DNA of 64,000 bases from Psychrobacter sp. UBA3483 (GTDB lineage Bacteria > Pseudomonadota > Gammaproteobacteria > Pseudomonadales > Moraxellaceae): positions 4,894 to 68,893 of the forward strand of contig NZ_DFQS01000004.1 of assembly GCF_002377905.1 (NCBI RefSeq), written 5' to 3'. Below, piece after piece: positions 16,918 to 25,764 of the stretch. A program made the position numbers and the translations under genes. How positions within the stretch are numbered: the stretch's first letter is position 1; the number at the start of each line of letters is the position of its first letter. Under the pieces are notes generated by a model that searched no databases, was not told the origin of the DNA, and was given only the letters and a program-made list of their open reading frames with translations.

Positions 16918-17946
16918 ATGGTTAATAACGCTGAAGACAATAGCCCTAAGCAGTTTTATATAGCAACGGCCAATTTACTTAACTTCGCTAACCCCAATCG
17001 AATTTATTATGAAAACGCGCCGGCTTATAGCGATAACGAATACCAACATAAGCTGCGCGGTATTACCGACTTACTGGCAAAGGCACATGCCGATATCATT
17101 GCAGTGCAAGAAGTGTGGGACAGTCATGCGCTCGAAGCATTGGCGGTAGCATTAGGATTCAAACCTGAGCATGTGGTCATTCCGCTGGCAAGTAATGATA
17201 ACGCCAGTCCTTATACCCAAGGCAAAGGCGCGCAACAGACGCCAGCTGTCGGAATTATTACCCGGTTTGAGCAGTTAGAAAGTACCTTATTAGAAGAGGT
17301 AGAACCAAAAGCGGTCATTGATATTCCTGATATCGGTCTGTATGAACGTTTTAATCGTCCGCCACTTATATTACGAGTCAATGCTTTTGGGCAACCGATT
17401 ACGATTGTCACTGCGCATTTAAAAAGCAAACGGGCTTTTTTCCTACGCGATGAAAACGGTCAGTTGTTAGAGGATATGGACGATCCAAATATTCGCGTTC
17501 GTGCCAAGCTGCGTAGTTTGTGTATGCGCGCCGCAGAGGCCGCTTCTATTCGTATGTCCATTATTGAGCGCCTGCATCATACGCGTGAGCCACTGATTTT
17601 ATTAGGCGATATGAACGATGTCACCGGTAGTGTGACTACCCAATTGATGAGCGAAACAGGCGAAGTCAATTATGATAAGAGTATGCGCGATGTCGCGTTG
17701 TTTGACGCCGCTCGTATCCAAGCACGTTATGGTTGGATGAAAGATGTTGCTTACACGCATATTTATCAAGGTATGCCTGAAGTAATTGACCAGTTATTTG
17801 TTTCAGAAGAGTTTTTACCTGATAGTAAGTTTTCGCTCGGTCAGGTTGAACGAGTTGACTATTTTAATGATCATTTAAAGTGGGATTATGCCGATAGAGT
17901 CATCGATCATGGTATTATAAGAGCGAAAATTAAACTTCACAATTAA
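16918..17946 (+). CDS. Endonuclease/exonuclease/phosphatase-family protein
   Basis: 342 residues of the EEP (DNase I-like) superfamily. The metal and phosphate-binding motifs are in order: YIATANLLNFANP (about 14-26) with the first Asn, ADIIAVQEVWDS (about 60) with the metal-binding Glu, IVTAHLKSKR (about 163) with a catalytic His, ILLGDMNDV (about 223) with Asp and Asn, and VIDHGIIRAKI near the end with the Asp-His pair. No signal peptide is present, so it is probably cytoplasmic. The substrate (nucleic acid, nucleotide or phospho-lipid) cannot be told. The neighbours give no clue. Confidence 0.85.
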   Translation: MVNNAEDNSPKQFYIATANLLNFANPNRIYYENAPAYSDNEYQHKLRGITDLLAKAHADIIAVQEVWDSHALEALAVALGFKPEHVVIPLASNDNASPYTQGKGAQQTPAVGIITRFEQLESTLLEEVEPKAVIDIPDIGLYERFNRPPLILRVNAFGQPITIVTAHLKSKRAFFLRDENGQLLEDMDDPNIRVRAKLRSLCMRAAEAASIRMSIIERLHHTREPLILLGDMNDVTGSVTTQLMSETGEVNYDKSMRDVALFDAARIQARYGWMKDVAYTHIYQGMPEVIDQLFVSEEFLPDSKFSLGQVERVDYFNDHLKWDYADRVIDHGIIRAKIKLHN

Positions 17947-18156
17947 CCCCGTTTACTTAGTAATTAGTGAGTTATTTTTTAACCTATTCATGTCCCTTGC
18001 TTGATAGTGTACAAGCGTTTATCATGCTGCTTCATTTTAGTATAGTAGCGGTGCTATTGGCCCAAATTACCGGTTGATAGAAAATAGTCCTTCGATTTAG
18101 GACAAATACTATCTGATGAAGACTATATAAAGATAGGGCGTAACCTTAAGAGATTT

Positions 18157-18852
18157 ATGATGATTGAAAATAAAGACGACAAGATTGAAGATGTACTGGT
18201 AGATTCTGAGCTGGCGAAAAAGCTGGTACCGAACAAATTCAAATTTACCAGTCAGCAAGGCCGCGCACGCCGTCAAAAACTATTGATGGGCGCGAAAAAA
18301 TTGAGTGAAACTCAAGCAATTAACGACATCACTTTGGCGGCTGTCTGCGAAGAAGCGGGTATTCCAAGAGCTTCTGCTTATCATTTCTTCCCAAATATCG
18401 AAGCGATATTTTTAGCCCTGCGTTTTTTAAATGCTATCGATATTTTAGAAGTGCTTACCACTGTTGAAACGGTTGATTATGACAGATGGCAAGCGTATTT
18501 GACCGCGCTGATTGAGCGCTGTGTACAAATATTTGATGAAGACCAAACCAAAGCCAAATTGATTTATGACACCAATACGCCTGATTTTGAAGGAGACAGC
18601 TATGGTGAGCATATGGACAATCAAGTGGTACAATTGGTCTATAAGCGCTTATCAGAGCGTTATGAGATGCCAAAATTCGAAGATATTCAAGATGTATTAT
18701 TGATTACCTTTAGCATTATCAATGCCATTTTTACGGTTTCTTATCGCCGTCATCAGAGCATTACTGATAAGTATTTGCAAGAAGCTAATACTGCGTCTAT
18801 CGCCTATCTGCGCTGCTATTTACCAGAAAAATTACCGCGTAAAAACCGTTAA
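18157..18852 (+). CDS. TetR/AcrR-family transcriptional regulator
   Basis: 231 residues. The N-terminal helix-turn-helix lies at about 40-80: RRQKLLMGAKKLSETQAI, then DITLAAVCEEAGIPRASAYHFFPNIEAIF, the typical TetR recognition helix pattern (A-S-x-YHFF). A divergent all-helical ligand or dimer domain follows. It is flanked by an EEP gene on the same strand and a convergent lipoprotein gene, so its targets are not obvious from context. An ATG two codons in could also serve as start (MMIENK); AAGAG precedes both. Confidence 0.9.
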   Translation: MMIENKDDKIEDVLVDSELAKKLVPNKFKFTSQQGRARRQKLLMGAKKLSETQAINDITLAAVCEEAGIPRASAYHFFPNIEAIFLALRFLNAIDILEVLTTVETVDYDRWQAYLTALIERCVQIFDEDQTKAKLIYDTNTPDFEGDSYGEHMDNQVVQLVYKRLSERYEMPKFEDIQDVLLITFSIINAIFTVSYRRHQSITDKYLQEANTASIAYLRCYLPEKLPRKNR

Positions 18853-18897
18853 TTTTTATTGAGTTAGCCTAGAATGTAAAATTAAATAACAGATGTT

Positions 18898-18927
18898 AAA
18901 AAGCCGACATGATATCGGCTTTTTTTT
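18898..18927. terminator. Bidirectional intrinsic terminator
   Basis: AAAAAGCCGA pairs with TCGGCTTTTT around a 7-nt loop, with T-runs on both strands. It separates the convergent TetR gene and lipoprotein gene. Confidence 0.85.
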
Positions 18928-19010
18928 GGGCGTGTTTAATAAACGTTTATTAAACATTGATTGAAATTTTATTGTGTAGTCAAAGACTATTCAATACAAG
19001 CATAAGTCAC

Positions 19011-19793
19011 CTACTTTTTATCAATCTTTGTTAACGCTTGACCGTTACAACGGTCATCGCTTGAATCTAAAGGCGCGTATTCTTCATAATAGCGCACGAT
19101 AAGGTTTTCTAAAGCGACGTTCACTCTTGAGTCGTGGGCATTGACGAAAGCCTCGCGCGCTTGCTCAAGCCAGCGATCGGCCATCCGAAAGTGACTGTTC
19201 GATGATTTTGCGCCGCGCTCACACTGGTCGGTAGCTGCCCATATTAATGAGACTTCGCTAAGGGCGATTTCGCGTGCCGCACTATTGATACCGCCACTAT
19301 CTTTAAGTGCACTTAGAGTTGCCCATAAATCAGGTCGCATGAGTGCAGAAGTAGACGGAATGTCATCAATAAGTGCAAGCTCTTCAACCTTATCATTTTT
19401 TAACGCTTGCAAGATATTTTCTGCCGTTTGGGCAGCTTCCACACCAATGTCTGAGCGACTATTCATACTGTCTTTATGATTTGCATAGTTTAGCCAAGCT
19501 TGGGCTTTGTAAGCAAAGTATTGTTGCCGCGCGCTCATGTTTTTTTGCTGATAAGTTTGTAATTCGTTCAGCATGCAATCCATAGCACGCTGCTGTGTGC
19601 TTTGAGCTTTAGAAGAGGCTAAGGTTTCAGTATTGTTGCTGCTAAGACAGTAATCTGCTGTCTTTAGAGCATTCTCTTTTGGCGCGGTGCCTGTTGTTGA
19701 TACACAAGAAACCGCTGATAATAGTAACGCAGCTGATAAGACAGTATATAAAGGTTTTTTATAGCCAGCGGCTTGAGTGCTAGTGTGAGGCAT
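19011..19793 (-). CDS. Putative lipoprotein of unknown function
   Basis: About 260 residues from the ATG at 19793-19791. An upstream in-frame start exists, but this one gives a proper export signal and is preceded by AAGG. The N-terminus KKPLYTVLSAALLLSAVSC has a basic n-region, hydrophobic core and a lipobox-like AVSC, so it is probably a lipid-anchored envelope protein. The mature part is mainly helical and Ala/Ser/Gln-rich, with two Cys-containing segments (MDCMLNELQTYQQKN and TDQCERGAKSSN). I recognise no domain. It begins 14 bp after the stop of the secreted-protein gene upstream, suggesting an operon. Confidence 0.65.
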   Translation of the reverse strand: MPHTSTQAAGYKKPLYTVLSAALLLSAVSCVSTTGTAPKENALKTADYCLSSNNTETLASSKAQSTQQRAMDCMLNELQTYQQKNMSARQQYFAYKAQAWLNYANHKDSMNSRSDIGVEAAQTAENILQALKNDKVEELALIDDIPSTSALMRPDLWATLSALKDSGGINSAAREIALSEVSLIWAATDQCERGAKSSNSHFRMADRWLEQAREAFVNAHDSRVNVALENLIVRYYEEYAPLDSSDDRCNGQALTKIDKK

Positions 19794-19807
19794 AAGAACA
19801 ACCTTAT

Positions 19808-20272
19808 TCAATTGACTGTCGTATTTAAAGATACATTGGCAGATTTTCTTGCAGGTAAAAGTTTGATATTCCAACGGATATAGCGGTATTCAGAAAGTGG
19901 CGTATTAGTCATTTTTCCAGCTATTTGACGCACTAAGGGTATATCAGCAAAGTTTTTTCCATCGGTACTAGCTTGAGCACTAGTAGGATATGCTTCACCA
20001 GTAAATGTCATACTTGAAGGAATTGGCAGAGTAATAATTAAGTCATTGATATCTTTGGCCAAAGTATTAGTGTAAGTAGCTTTATACTGGATAATAGTGC
20101 CTACTAGAGCAGTTCTGACAGGTATATAAACTACTTTGCCTTGCTCATCACTCACTACTTTATTAGTTGTCAGTTCCATTTTTACTCCATTATTAGCATA
20201 TCCCAGATTTAATGAGAGCATAAATAATAGAACTGTTGACAAAATAACCTTTAAAAATCTAAGGCAATTCAT
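19808..20272 (-). CDS. Secreted protein with DUF11-like (beta-sandwich) domain
   Basis: 154 residues with a clear signal peptide (FLKVILSTVLLFMLSLNLGYA). The mature part reads as a DUF11/conserved-repeat style domain: GTIIQYKATYTNTLAKDINDL, IITLPIPSSMTFTGE and IRWNIKLLPARKSANVSLNT. This is the pattern found in envelope and adhesin proteins, where the domain mediates structural roles. There is no anchoring motif, so it is probably periplasmic or extracellular. It is directly upstream of a lipoprotein gene on the same strand, a likely partner. The function is unknown. Confidence 0.7.
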   Translation of the reverse strand: MNCLRFLKVILSTVLLFMLSLNLGYANNGVKMELTTNKVVSDEQGKVVYIPVRTALVGTIIQYKATYTNTLAKDINDLIITLPIPSSMTFTGEAYPTSAQASTDGKNFADIPLVRQIAGKMTNTPLSEYRYIRWNIKLLPARKSANVSLNTTVN

Positions 20273-20712
20273 AGTATATTTCTTCCTTAATTCCCATATC
20301 GCTATCTAATTGCTGACTGTATCAATGTTAAATGAGATACCACTTTAATTATTTAGAGATTATGAGGTAATTATAAGAAAGATGCTATTTAATTATAGGG
20401 GTGTTGAAATATTTGCTAATCTGTGCAGTTATAAATATGTACGCTTTTGTTTTTATAGCTCTCTACTAGATTATAAATGTCTTTTATCAATTATCTTATA
20501 GCAACTCTAAAAAACGGACGAATGGTAGTTTTTGTATGTCTAAACACATTAAAATGCTAAATTTAAGTAGTGGCTCCGTAAAATAAAACGACTAAACAAT
20601 ATTCTAAAATATCACAAAAAGAATAATCACTATTTATTTCAAAAATACTTGTCATATCGGCATTTCTCCATAGCTATAAACAAATCCACAATAAGTACCT
20701 ATAATAGAGTGT

Positions 20713-20730
20713 CATTATCATTTGATAGTG
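20713..20730. promoter_or_regulatory. Operator-like dyad downstream of candidate aceE promoter
   Basis: CATTATCA, two T, then TGATAGTG: an 18-bp inverted repeat with one mismatch in the arms. It is located about 8 bp after the candidate -10, where a repressor would block transcription. It does not match the E. coli PdhR consensus as I know it. The binding protein is unknown. Confidence 0.4.
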
Positions 20731-20935
20731 AGAATTGCATAGTGACTACCGTTTAATTTTACAACGGTGTTTATTTGCGCCTAATGCTACTCTACAGTGA
20801 TACGATTTATTTAAAATTCTCTGTTATAACCATGAACGTAAATGCAATGCTTAGATGCGGCAAGGAAGTTATAGGGAAGGCATCAAGTCAATCGATTGCT
20901 CATTAAGATACGTACCACCCTCTGATTTAATAACA

Positions 20936-20953
20936 CCCTGTTATCGTACAGGG
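20936..20953 (+). promoter_or_regulatory. Hairpin in aceE leader near the ribosome-binding site
   Basis: CCCTGT and ACAGGG form a perfect 6-bp stem with a 6-nt loop. It ends 11 nt before the AAAGGA ribosome-binding site at 20965-20970. No T-run follows, so it is not a terminator. It could stabilise the mRNA 5' region or be a protein-binding site. Confidence 0.4.
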
Positions 20954-20979
20954 CTGACTGATAAAAAGGATTAATAAAG

Positions 20980-23793
20980 ATGAATTATTATAAGGATGCT
21001 GATAGCACCGAAACCCAAGAATGGCTGGAAGCCTTTGAGTCCGTTATCAAACATGCCGATAAGGATCGGGCACAGTTTTTATTAAAAGCGCTATATAACA
21101 TGGCGGTACAAGAAGGGCTGCCATTTAACCGTCTCGATACCGCTTATATCAATACCATCGCGGTCGAAGATGAGCCAATGTACCCAGGTGACTTGACGAT
21201 CGAGCGCAAAATTCGAGCTTTGATTCGCTACAATGCTTTGGCTATGGTTATGCGCGCCAATAAGAATGATGATGATTTAGGCGGTCACTTAGCAACTTTT
21301 GCTTCAAGTGCGACCCTTTATGAAACCGGCTTTAACCATTTCTTTCGGGCGGCAAGCGATCATTTCGGCGGTGACATGATTTATTATCAAGGCCACTCAG
21401 CGCCCGGTATTTATGCGCGCTCTTATTTAGAAGGTCGTTTAGATGAAGAGCAGCTGGATAATTTTCGCCGTGAAGTGGGCGGTAAGGGCCTGTCAAGCTA
21501 TCCGCACCCATATTTGATGCCAGATTATTGGCAGTTCCCAACCGTGTCGATGGGCTTGGGTCCGATTATGTCCATTTATCATGCGCACGTGCATCGCTAT
21601 ATGGAAAACCGCGGTTTATTAGAAAAAGAAGATCGCAAGATTTGGACGTTCTTGGGTGATGGCGAAACTGATGAGCCAGAAAGCTTGGGTGCCATTTCGC
21701 TTGCTGGTCGTGAGAAGTTGGACAATTTAATTTGGGTCGTTAACTGTAACTTACAGCGCCTCGATGGTCCTGTACGTGGTAACGGTAAGATTATTCAAGA
21801 GCTTGAGTCGGTATTCCGCGGTGCAGGCTGGCGCGTGATTAAGGTGATTTGGGGCGGTCAGTGGGATACCTTGTTAGATAAAGATGTGACAGGCGTGCTT
21901 AAATATCGCATGGAAGAAGCGGTCGACGGTGAATATCAGCTATATGAAGCCCGTACGCCTGAATTTACACGTAAAGAGTTTTTTGGTAAATATCCAGAGT
22001 TAGAGGAGATGGCAAACGAGCTGTCTGACCATGATATCTCACGCTTAAACCGTGGCGGTCATGATCCGATGAAGGTCTATGCTGCTTTTAGTGAAGCCAT
22101 GAAAACTAAAGGCCAACCGACCGTGGTCTTGGTGAAAACGGTTAAAGGCTATGGTCTGTCTAATCAAGCCCAAGCGGTCAATAAAACGCACCAAATCAAA
22201 AAACTTGATCATGAAGCCTTGATGTACTTCCGCGACCGCTTTGATTTGCCGTTTACCGATGAAGAGTTAGAAACGCTACCGTTTTATCGTCCAAAAGAAG
22301 ATTCGCTGGAGATGAAATACCTAAAAGGTCGCCGTGAAGCCTTAGGTGGTCATCTGCCCAATCGCCGTAGTGGTCATATTCCATTAAATATTCCAGAATT
22401 GTCTATTTTCGATCGCGTGCTAAAAGGCAGTAATGGTAAAGAGCAGTCGACTACCATGGTGTTTGTGCGCTTGCTAGCAGCCATGCTAAAAAATAAAGAT
22501 ATCCAAGATCGCGTTGTGCCTATTGTTCCTGATGAAGCGCGCACCTTTGGTCTAGAAGGTATGTTCCGCCAATTGGGCATTTATTCAGCTTCTGGACAAA
22601 AATATACGCCAGAGGATAGTGAAGCTTTGATGGGCTATAAAGAAGCCATCGATGGTCATATGTTAGAGGAAGGTATCAACGAAGCGGGTGCAATGAGTAC
22701 ATGGATTGCTCTGGCAACCAGTTATTCTGTCAACGCCTTGCCGATGATTCCACTTTATATTTATTACTCTATGTTTGGCTTCCAGCGCGTTGGCGACTTG
22801 GCATGGGCAGCGGGTGACTGTCAGGCGCAAGGCTTCTTGCTTGGCGCAACGGCTGGTCGTACCACGCTAAACGGCGAAGGCTTGCAGCATCAAGACGGTC
22901 ATTCACAAATTTTATTTAACGTCGTACCGAACTGTGTGACTTATGATCCTTGCTTCGGTTATGAGCTGGCAGTGATTATGCATGATGGTCTACGCCGCAT
23001 GTATGGTGAGGGCGAGCGCGTTTATTATTACTTAACTTTGATGAATGAAAACTACGAACAACCTGCTATGCCAGAAGGCGTGGAAGAAGGCATCAAGCGT
23101 GGAATGTACTTATTAGAAGACAATGGTTCAAGCCAAGTTCAGCTATTAGGTTCAGGCGTGATTTTACGTGAAGTGCAAAAAGCGGCGAAAATACTAAAAG
23201 ATGAGTTTAATATCTCATCTAACGTCTGGAGCGTAACCAGCTTTAACGAGCTGACCCGCGATGGTATGGCTTGTGATGACTATAACCGCCTGCATCCAAT
23301 GGATGAAGAAGTGGTGCCATGGGTCACTGAACAGCTTGCCCCGCACGAAGGTATCGTCGTCGCAGCAACCGATTATATGCGCAATTATCCAGAGCAAATC
23401 CGCGCTTGGTTGCCTGACAATCGCCCTTATACGACTTTAGGTACTGATGGCTATGGTCGCTCAGACACCCGTGAGCAGTTACGTAGCTTCTTCCACGTCG
23501 ATGCCGCGCACATTGTGGTTGCCACGCTTAAGCGCTTAGCTGATGAAGGTGAGGTTGAAATGCGTCTGGTAAAAGATGCGATTTCAAGCTTTGGTATCGA
23601 AGCGGATCAACCGCCTGCATGGCAACAGCAGCCTCATTATGATCATTTCCCAGATGCCCCAGGTCCTGACAATGTACATCCGAACCCTGTGCCAGAGTTT
23701 GTCAGTGAAGATGATGACGAAATAAGTAGCGAAGGTCGCGCAGAAGATCCAGCCGATGCCGCCTTACTCAATGATGACGACATCAAAGAATAG
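20980..23793 (+). CDS. aceE: Pyruvate dehydrogenase E1 component, homodimeric type
   Basis: 937 residues. Decarboxylates pyruvate with thiamine diphosphate and passes the acetyl group to AceF lipoyl arms. The N-terminus (TQEWLEAFESVIKHADKDRA) is the homodimeric E1 type. The TPP motif GDGETDEPESLGAISLAGRE (about 225-245) ends in the NCN segment (WVVNCNLQRLDGPVRGNGKI). Later motifs include EGLQHQDGHSQILFNVVPNC near 640. It is longer than E. coli AceE (887) partly because of a highly acidic C-terminal tail (EDDDEISSEGRAEDPADAAL). Ribosome-binding site AAAGGA lies 9 nt before the ATG. aceF follows after 38 bp, an aceEF operon. Confidence 0.98.
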   Translation: MNYYKDADSTETQEWLEAFESVIKHADKDRAQFLLKALYNMAVQEGLPFNRLDTAYINTIAVEDEPMYPGDLTIERKIRALIRYNALAMVMRANKNDDDLGGHLATFASSATLYETGFNHFFRAASDHFGGDMIYYQGHSAPGIYARSYLEGRLDEEQLDNFRREVGGKGLSSYPHPYLMPDYWQFPTVSMGLGPIMSIYHAHVHRYMENRGLLEKEDRKIWTFLGDGETDEPESLGAISLAGREKLDNLIWVVNCNLQRLDGPVRGNGKIIQELESVFRGAGWRVIKVIWGGQWDTLLDKDVTGVLKYRMEEAVDGEYQLYEARTPEFTRKEFFGKYPELEEMANELSDHDISRLNRGGHDPMKVYAAFSEAMKTKGQPTVVLVKTVKGYGLSNQAQAVNKTHQIKKLDHEALMYFRDRFDLPFTDEELETLPFYRPKEDSLEMKYLKGRREALGGHLPNRRSGHIPLNIPELSIFDRVLKGSNGKEQSTTMVFVRLLAAMLKNKDIQDRVVPIVPDEARTFGLEGMFRQLGIYSASGQKYTPEDSEALMGYKEAIDGHMLEEGINEAGAMSTWIALATSYSVNALPMIPLYIYYSMFGFQRVGDLAWAAGDCQAQGFLLGATAGRTTLNGEGLQHQDGHSQILFNVVPNCVTYDPCFGYELAVIMHDGLRRMYGEGERVYYYLTLMNENYEQPAMPEGVEEGIKRGMYLLEDNGSSQVQLLGSGVILREVQKAAKILKDEFNISSNVWSVTSFNELTRDGMACDDYNRLHPMDEEVVPWVTEQLAPHEGIVVAATDYMRNYPEQIRAWLPDNRPYTTLGTDGYGRSDTREQLRSFFHVDAAHIVVATLKRLADEGEVEMRLVKDAISSFGIEADQPPAWQQQPHYDHFPDAPGPDNVHPNPVPEFVSEDDDEISSEGRAEDPADAALLNDDDIKE

Positions 23794-23831
23794 CCGAAAG
23801 ACAAGGCAATATAATAAAAGGAGAATTACGG

Positions 23832-25601
23832 ATGGACATTAAAGCCCCCGATTTGGGTGTTGATAGCGCCGAAGTCAGTGAGATTATGGTCGAAGTTGGC
23901 GACGTTATTGCAAAAGACGACAATATTATTTTATTAGAATCTGATAAAGCCTCAGTAGAAGTACCAAGCTCGGCTGCCGGTAAAGTGACTAAAATAAGCG
24001 TGGCAGTAGGCGATCAAGTCAGCGAAGGTATGGTGCTCATTGAGCTTGAAAGCGATAATGATGCTGACAGTGACAGTGACAGCGACAGTCAAAGCACTAG
24101 CGCTGATACAGAAAACAAAACAGACGCTGCTGCCGACAAAAAAGATGCAGCGCAGGATAATCAGCAAGCAGATACTAATCCAGCTGAGACAAATGCTTCT
24201 CAACCAGCAAAACAAGCAAGCGAGCAAGCAGGAAAAGCAACCACGCATGCTTTGCCAGACCTAGGCGTCGATGAAGCGCAAGTGTCTGAGATCATGGTCA
24301 GTGTCGGTGATATGGTCACTGCGGATCAATCCATTTTGCTCATTGAATCTGATAAAGCGTCGGTCGAAGTGCCAGCACCAGAAGCAGGCAAGGTTGAAGA
24401 AATATTGGTGCAAGCGGGTGATATGGTCGCCAATGGTCAAGATTTTATCGTGATTATTGGTGAGGGTTCAGAGAGCGCCAATAATAATGCTAGTGAATCT
24501 AAGGCTGATACTTCTGAGTCGCAAGCGTCCAAGCCAGCTGAATCAACCAAGCAAACGAAATCAGCTGATCAGTCAGCTAAGTCGCAAACGACTGGTGAGC
24601 CTAAACAAGCCGCTAAGTCTACGACTAATATTAGCGCTGCAAATGCTAAGCTAACCGAATCGCAAGTCAATGAAAAAATGGTCGATATCTATGCTGGTCC
24701 TGCCGTGCGTAAGCTTGCGCGTCAGCTAGGAGTTGATATCACCCAAGTGACTGGCTCTGCGCTTAACGACCGTATTTTAAAAGAAGATTTGTTTGCGCAT
24801 GTAAAAGACAGCTTAAGTAAGCAAAAAACTGCGCCTACCAGTAGTAGTACTGTAAGCTCGAGCCTGCCAAGCTTACCTGATATGAGCAATGCTGAGATAT
24901 GGGGCGAGAGCGAAGTACAAGATTTAAGCCGTCTACAAAAAGTCTCAATACCGCAGCTTAATTATAATACCTTATTGCCGCAAGTGACGCAGTTTGACTT
25001 ATCTGACATCACGGAAACTGAAAAGTTACGTGGTGAGCTTAAAGGTGCTATGAAAGCGGAAGGTATCGGCTTCACTATTTTGGCTTTTGTCGTTAAAGCA
25101 ACTGCTTATGCATTAACCCAGCATCCGCGCTTTAATAGTCATTTGAGTGACGATAATACCCAAGTTATCTTACGTAAAAGCGTCAATATGGGCATTGCGG
25201 TTGCGACTGATGATGGCCTGATTGTCCCTGTTATCAAAAATGTGCAAGATAAAGGCCTAAAGCAAATTGCCATTGAGATAGGTGAGCTTGCGGTCAAAGC
25301 GCGTGATAAAAAGCTGACGGCTAAAGAATTGCAAGGTGCAAGCTTTACGATATCTAGTCAAGGTAACTTAGGTGGTACCGCATTTACGCCACTGGTAAAT
25401 TGGCCGCAAGTAGGTATTTTAGGGGTCTCAGAAGCCAGTATGCAGCCGCGTTGGAATGCTAGTAAGCAATCTTTCGAGCCGCGTCTGATGTTGCCGTTAT
25501 CTTTGTCTTACGATCATCGCGTGATTAATGGCGCTGATGCCGCGGTATTTACCCGCTATATTGCAAGCTTATTGGCAGATCCACGCCGTATCTTGCTATA
25601 G
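23832..25601 (+). CDS. aceF: Dihydrolipoamide acetyltransferase (PDH E2), two lipoyl domains
   Basis: 589 residues. Two lipoyl domains, each with the lipoylated Lys in ESDKASVEVP (near residues 41 and 177), are joined by Ala/Asp/Ser/Gln-rich flexible linkers, the first containing short DS repeats. The peripheral subunit-binding domain is YAGPAVRKLARQLGVDITQV near 290. The catalytic acetyltransferase domain ends with LSYDHRVINGADAAVFTRYI, with the active-site His and Asp. E. coli AceF has three lipoyl domains, so two is a natural variant. It follows aceE by 38 bp. A terminator lies 35 bp after the stop. No lpd (E3) gene is nearby. Confidence 0.97.
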   Translation: MDIKAPDLGVDSAEVSEIMVEVGDVIAKDDNIILLESDKASVEVPSSAAGKVTKISVAVGDQVSEGMVLIELESDNDADSDSDSDSQSTSADTENKTDAAADKKDAAQDNQQADTNPAETNASQPAKQASEQAGKATTHALPDLGVDEAQVSEIMVSVGDMVTADQSILLIESDKASVEVPAPEAGKVEEILVQAGDMVANGQDFIVIIGEGSESANNNASESKADTSESQASKPAESTKQTKSADQSAKSQTTGEPKQAAKSTTNISAANAKLTESQVNEKMVDIYAGPAVRKLARQLGVDITQVTGSALNDRILKEDLFAHVKDSLSKQKTAPTSSSTVSSSLPSLPDMSNAEIWGESEVQDLSRLQKVSIPQLNYNTLLPQVTQFDLSDITETEKLRGELKGAMKAEGIGFTILAFVVKATAYALTQHPRFNSHLSDDNTQVILRKSVNMGIAVATDDGLIVPVIKNVQDKGLKQIAIEIGELAVKARDKKLTAKELQGASFTISSQGNLGGTAFTPLVNWPQVGILGVSEASMQPRWNASKQSFEPRLMLPLSLSYDHRVINGADAAVFTRYIASLLADPRRILL

Positions 25602-25635
25602 TTTTAGGGTTAAGTAAACATATCATGGTTAATAG

Positions 25636-25663
25636 AAAAGACTATCTGCGGATGGTCTTTTTT
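25636..25663 (+). terminator. Intrinsic terminator of aceEF
   Basis: AAAGACTATC pairs with GATGGTCTTT (10 bp, one G-U) around TGCG, followed by T. Confidence 0.85.
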
Positions 25664-25696
25664 ATATCCTTTATTATAAAAATATCTATACCCAGA

Positions 25697-25727
25697 CAAA
25701 AAGAAGCCAGCTATTAAGCTGGCTTCT
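25697..25727 (-). terminator. Intrinsic terminator of the ompW-like gene
   Basis: On the minus strand AGAAGCCAGCT pairs with AGCTGGCTTCT around a TAA loop, followed by a T-run. It is 38 bp after the OmpW-family stop codon. Confidence 0.85.
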
Positions 25728-25764
25728 CTTATTTATGGTGTTCAGTTTATAGCAATGGACTATA

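Larger units (their letters stand above)
20273..20979. promoter_or_regulatory. Long upstream region of aceE
   Basis: 707 AT-rich bp with no credible ORF or tRNA. A perfect -10 TATAAT at 20700-20705 with a weak -35 (TAAACA, 20677-20682, 17-bp spacer) faces aceE. It is followed at once by an operator-like dyad (20713-20730), and a 6-bp hairpin lies just before the aceE ribosome-binding site (20936-20953). If this promoter is used, the 5' leader is about 270 nt. The promoter of the minus-strand secreted-protein gene should also lie at the left end. Confidence 0.45.

Noticed and set aside
18157..18852. TetR regulator as controller of the ABC-2 export operon
   Set aside because: It is about 4.6 kb from the operon and separated by unrelated genes on the other strand; proximity gives no support.
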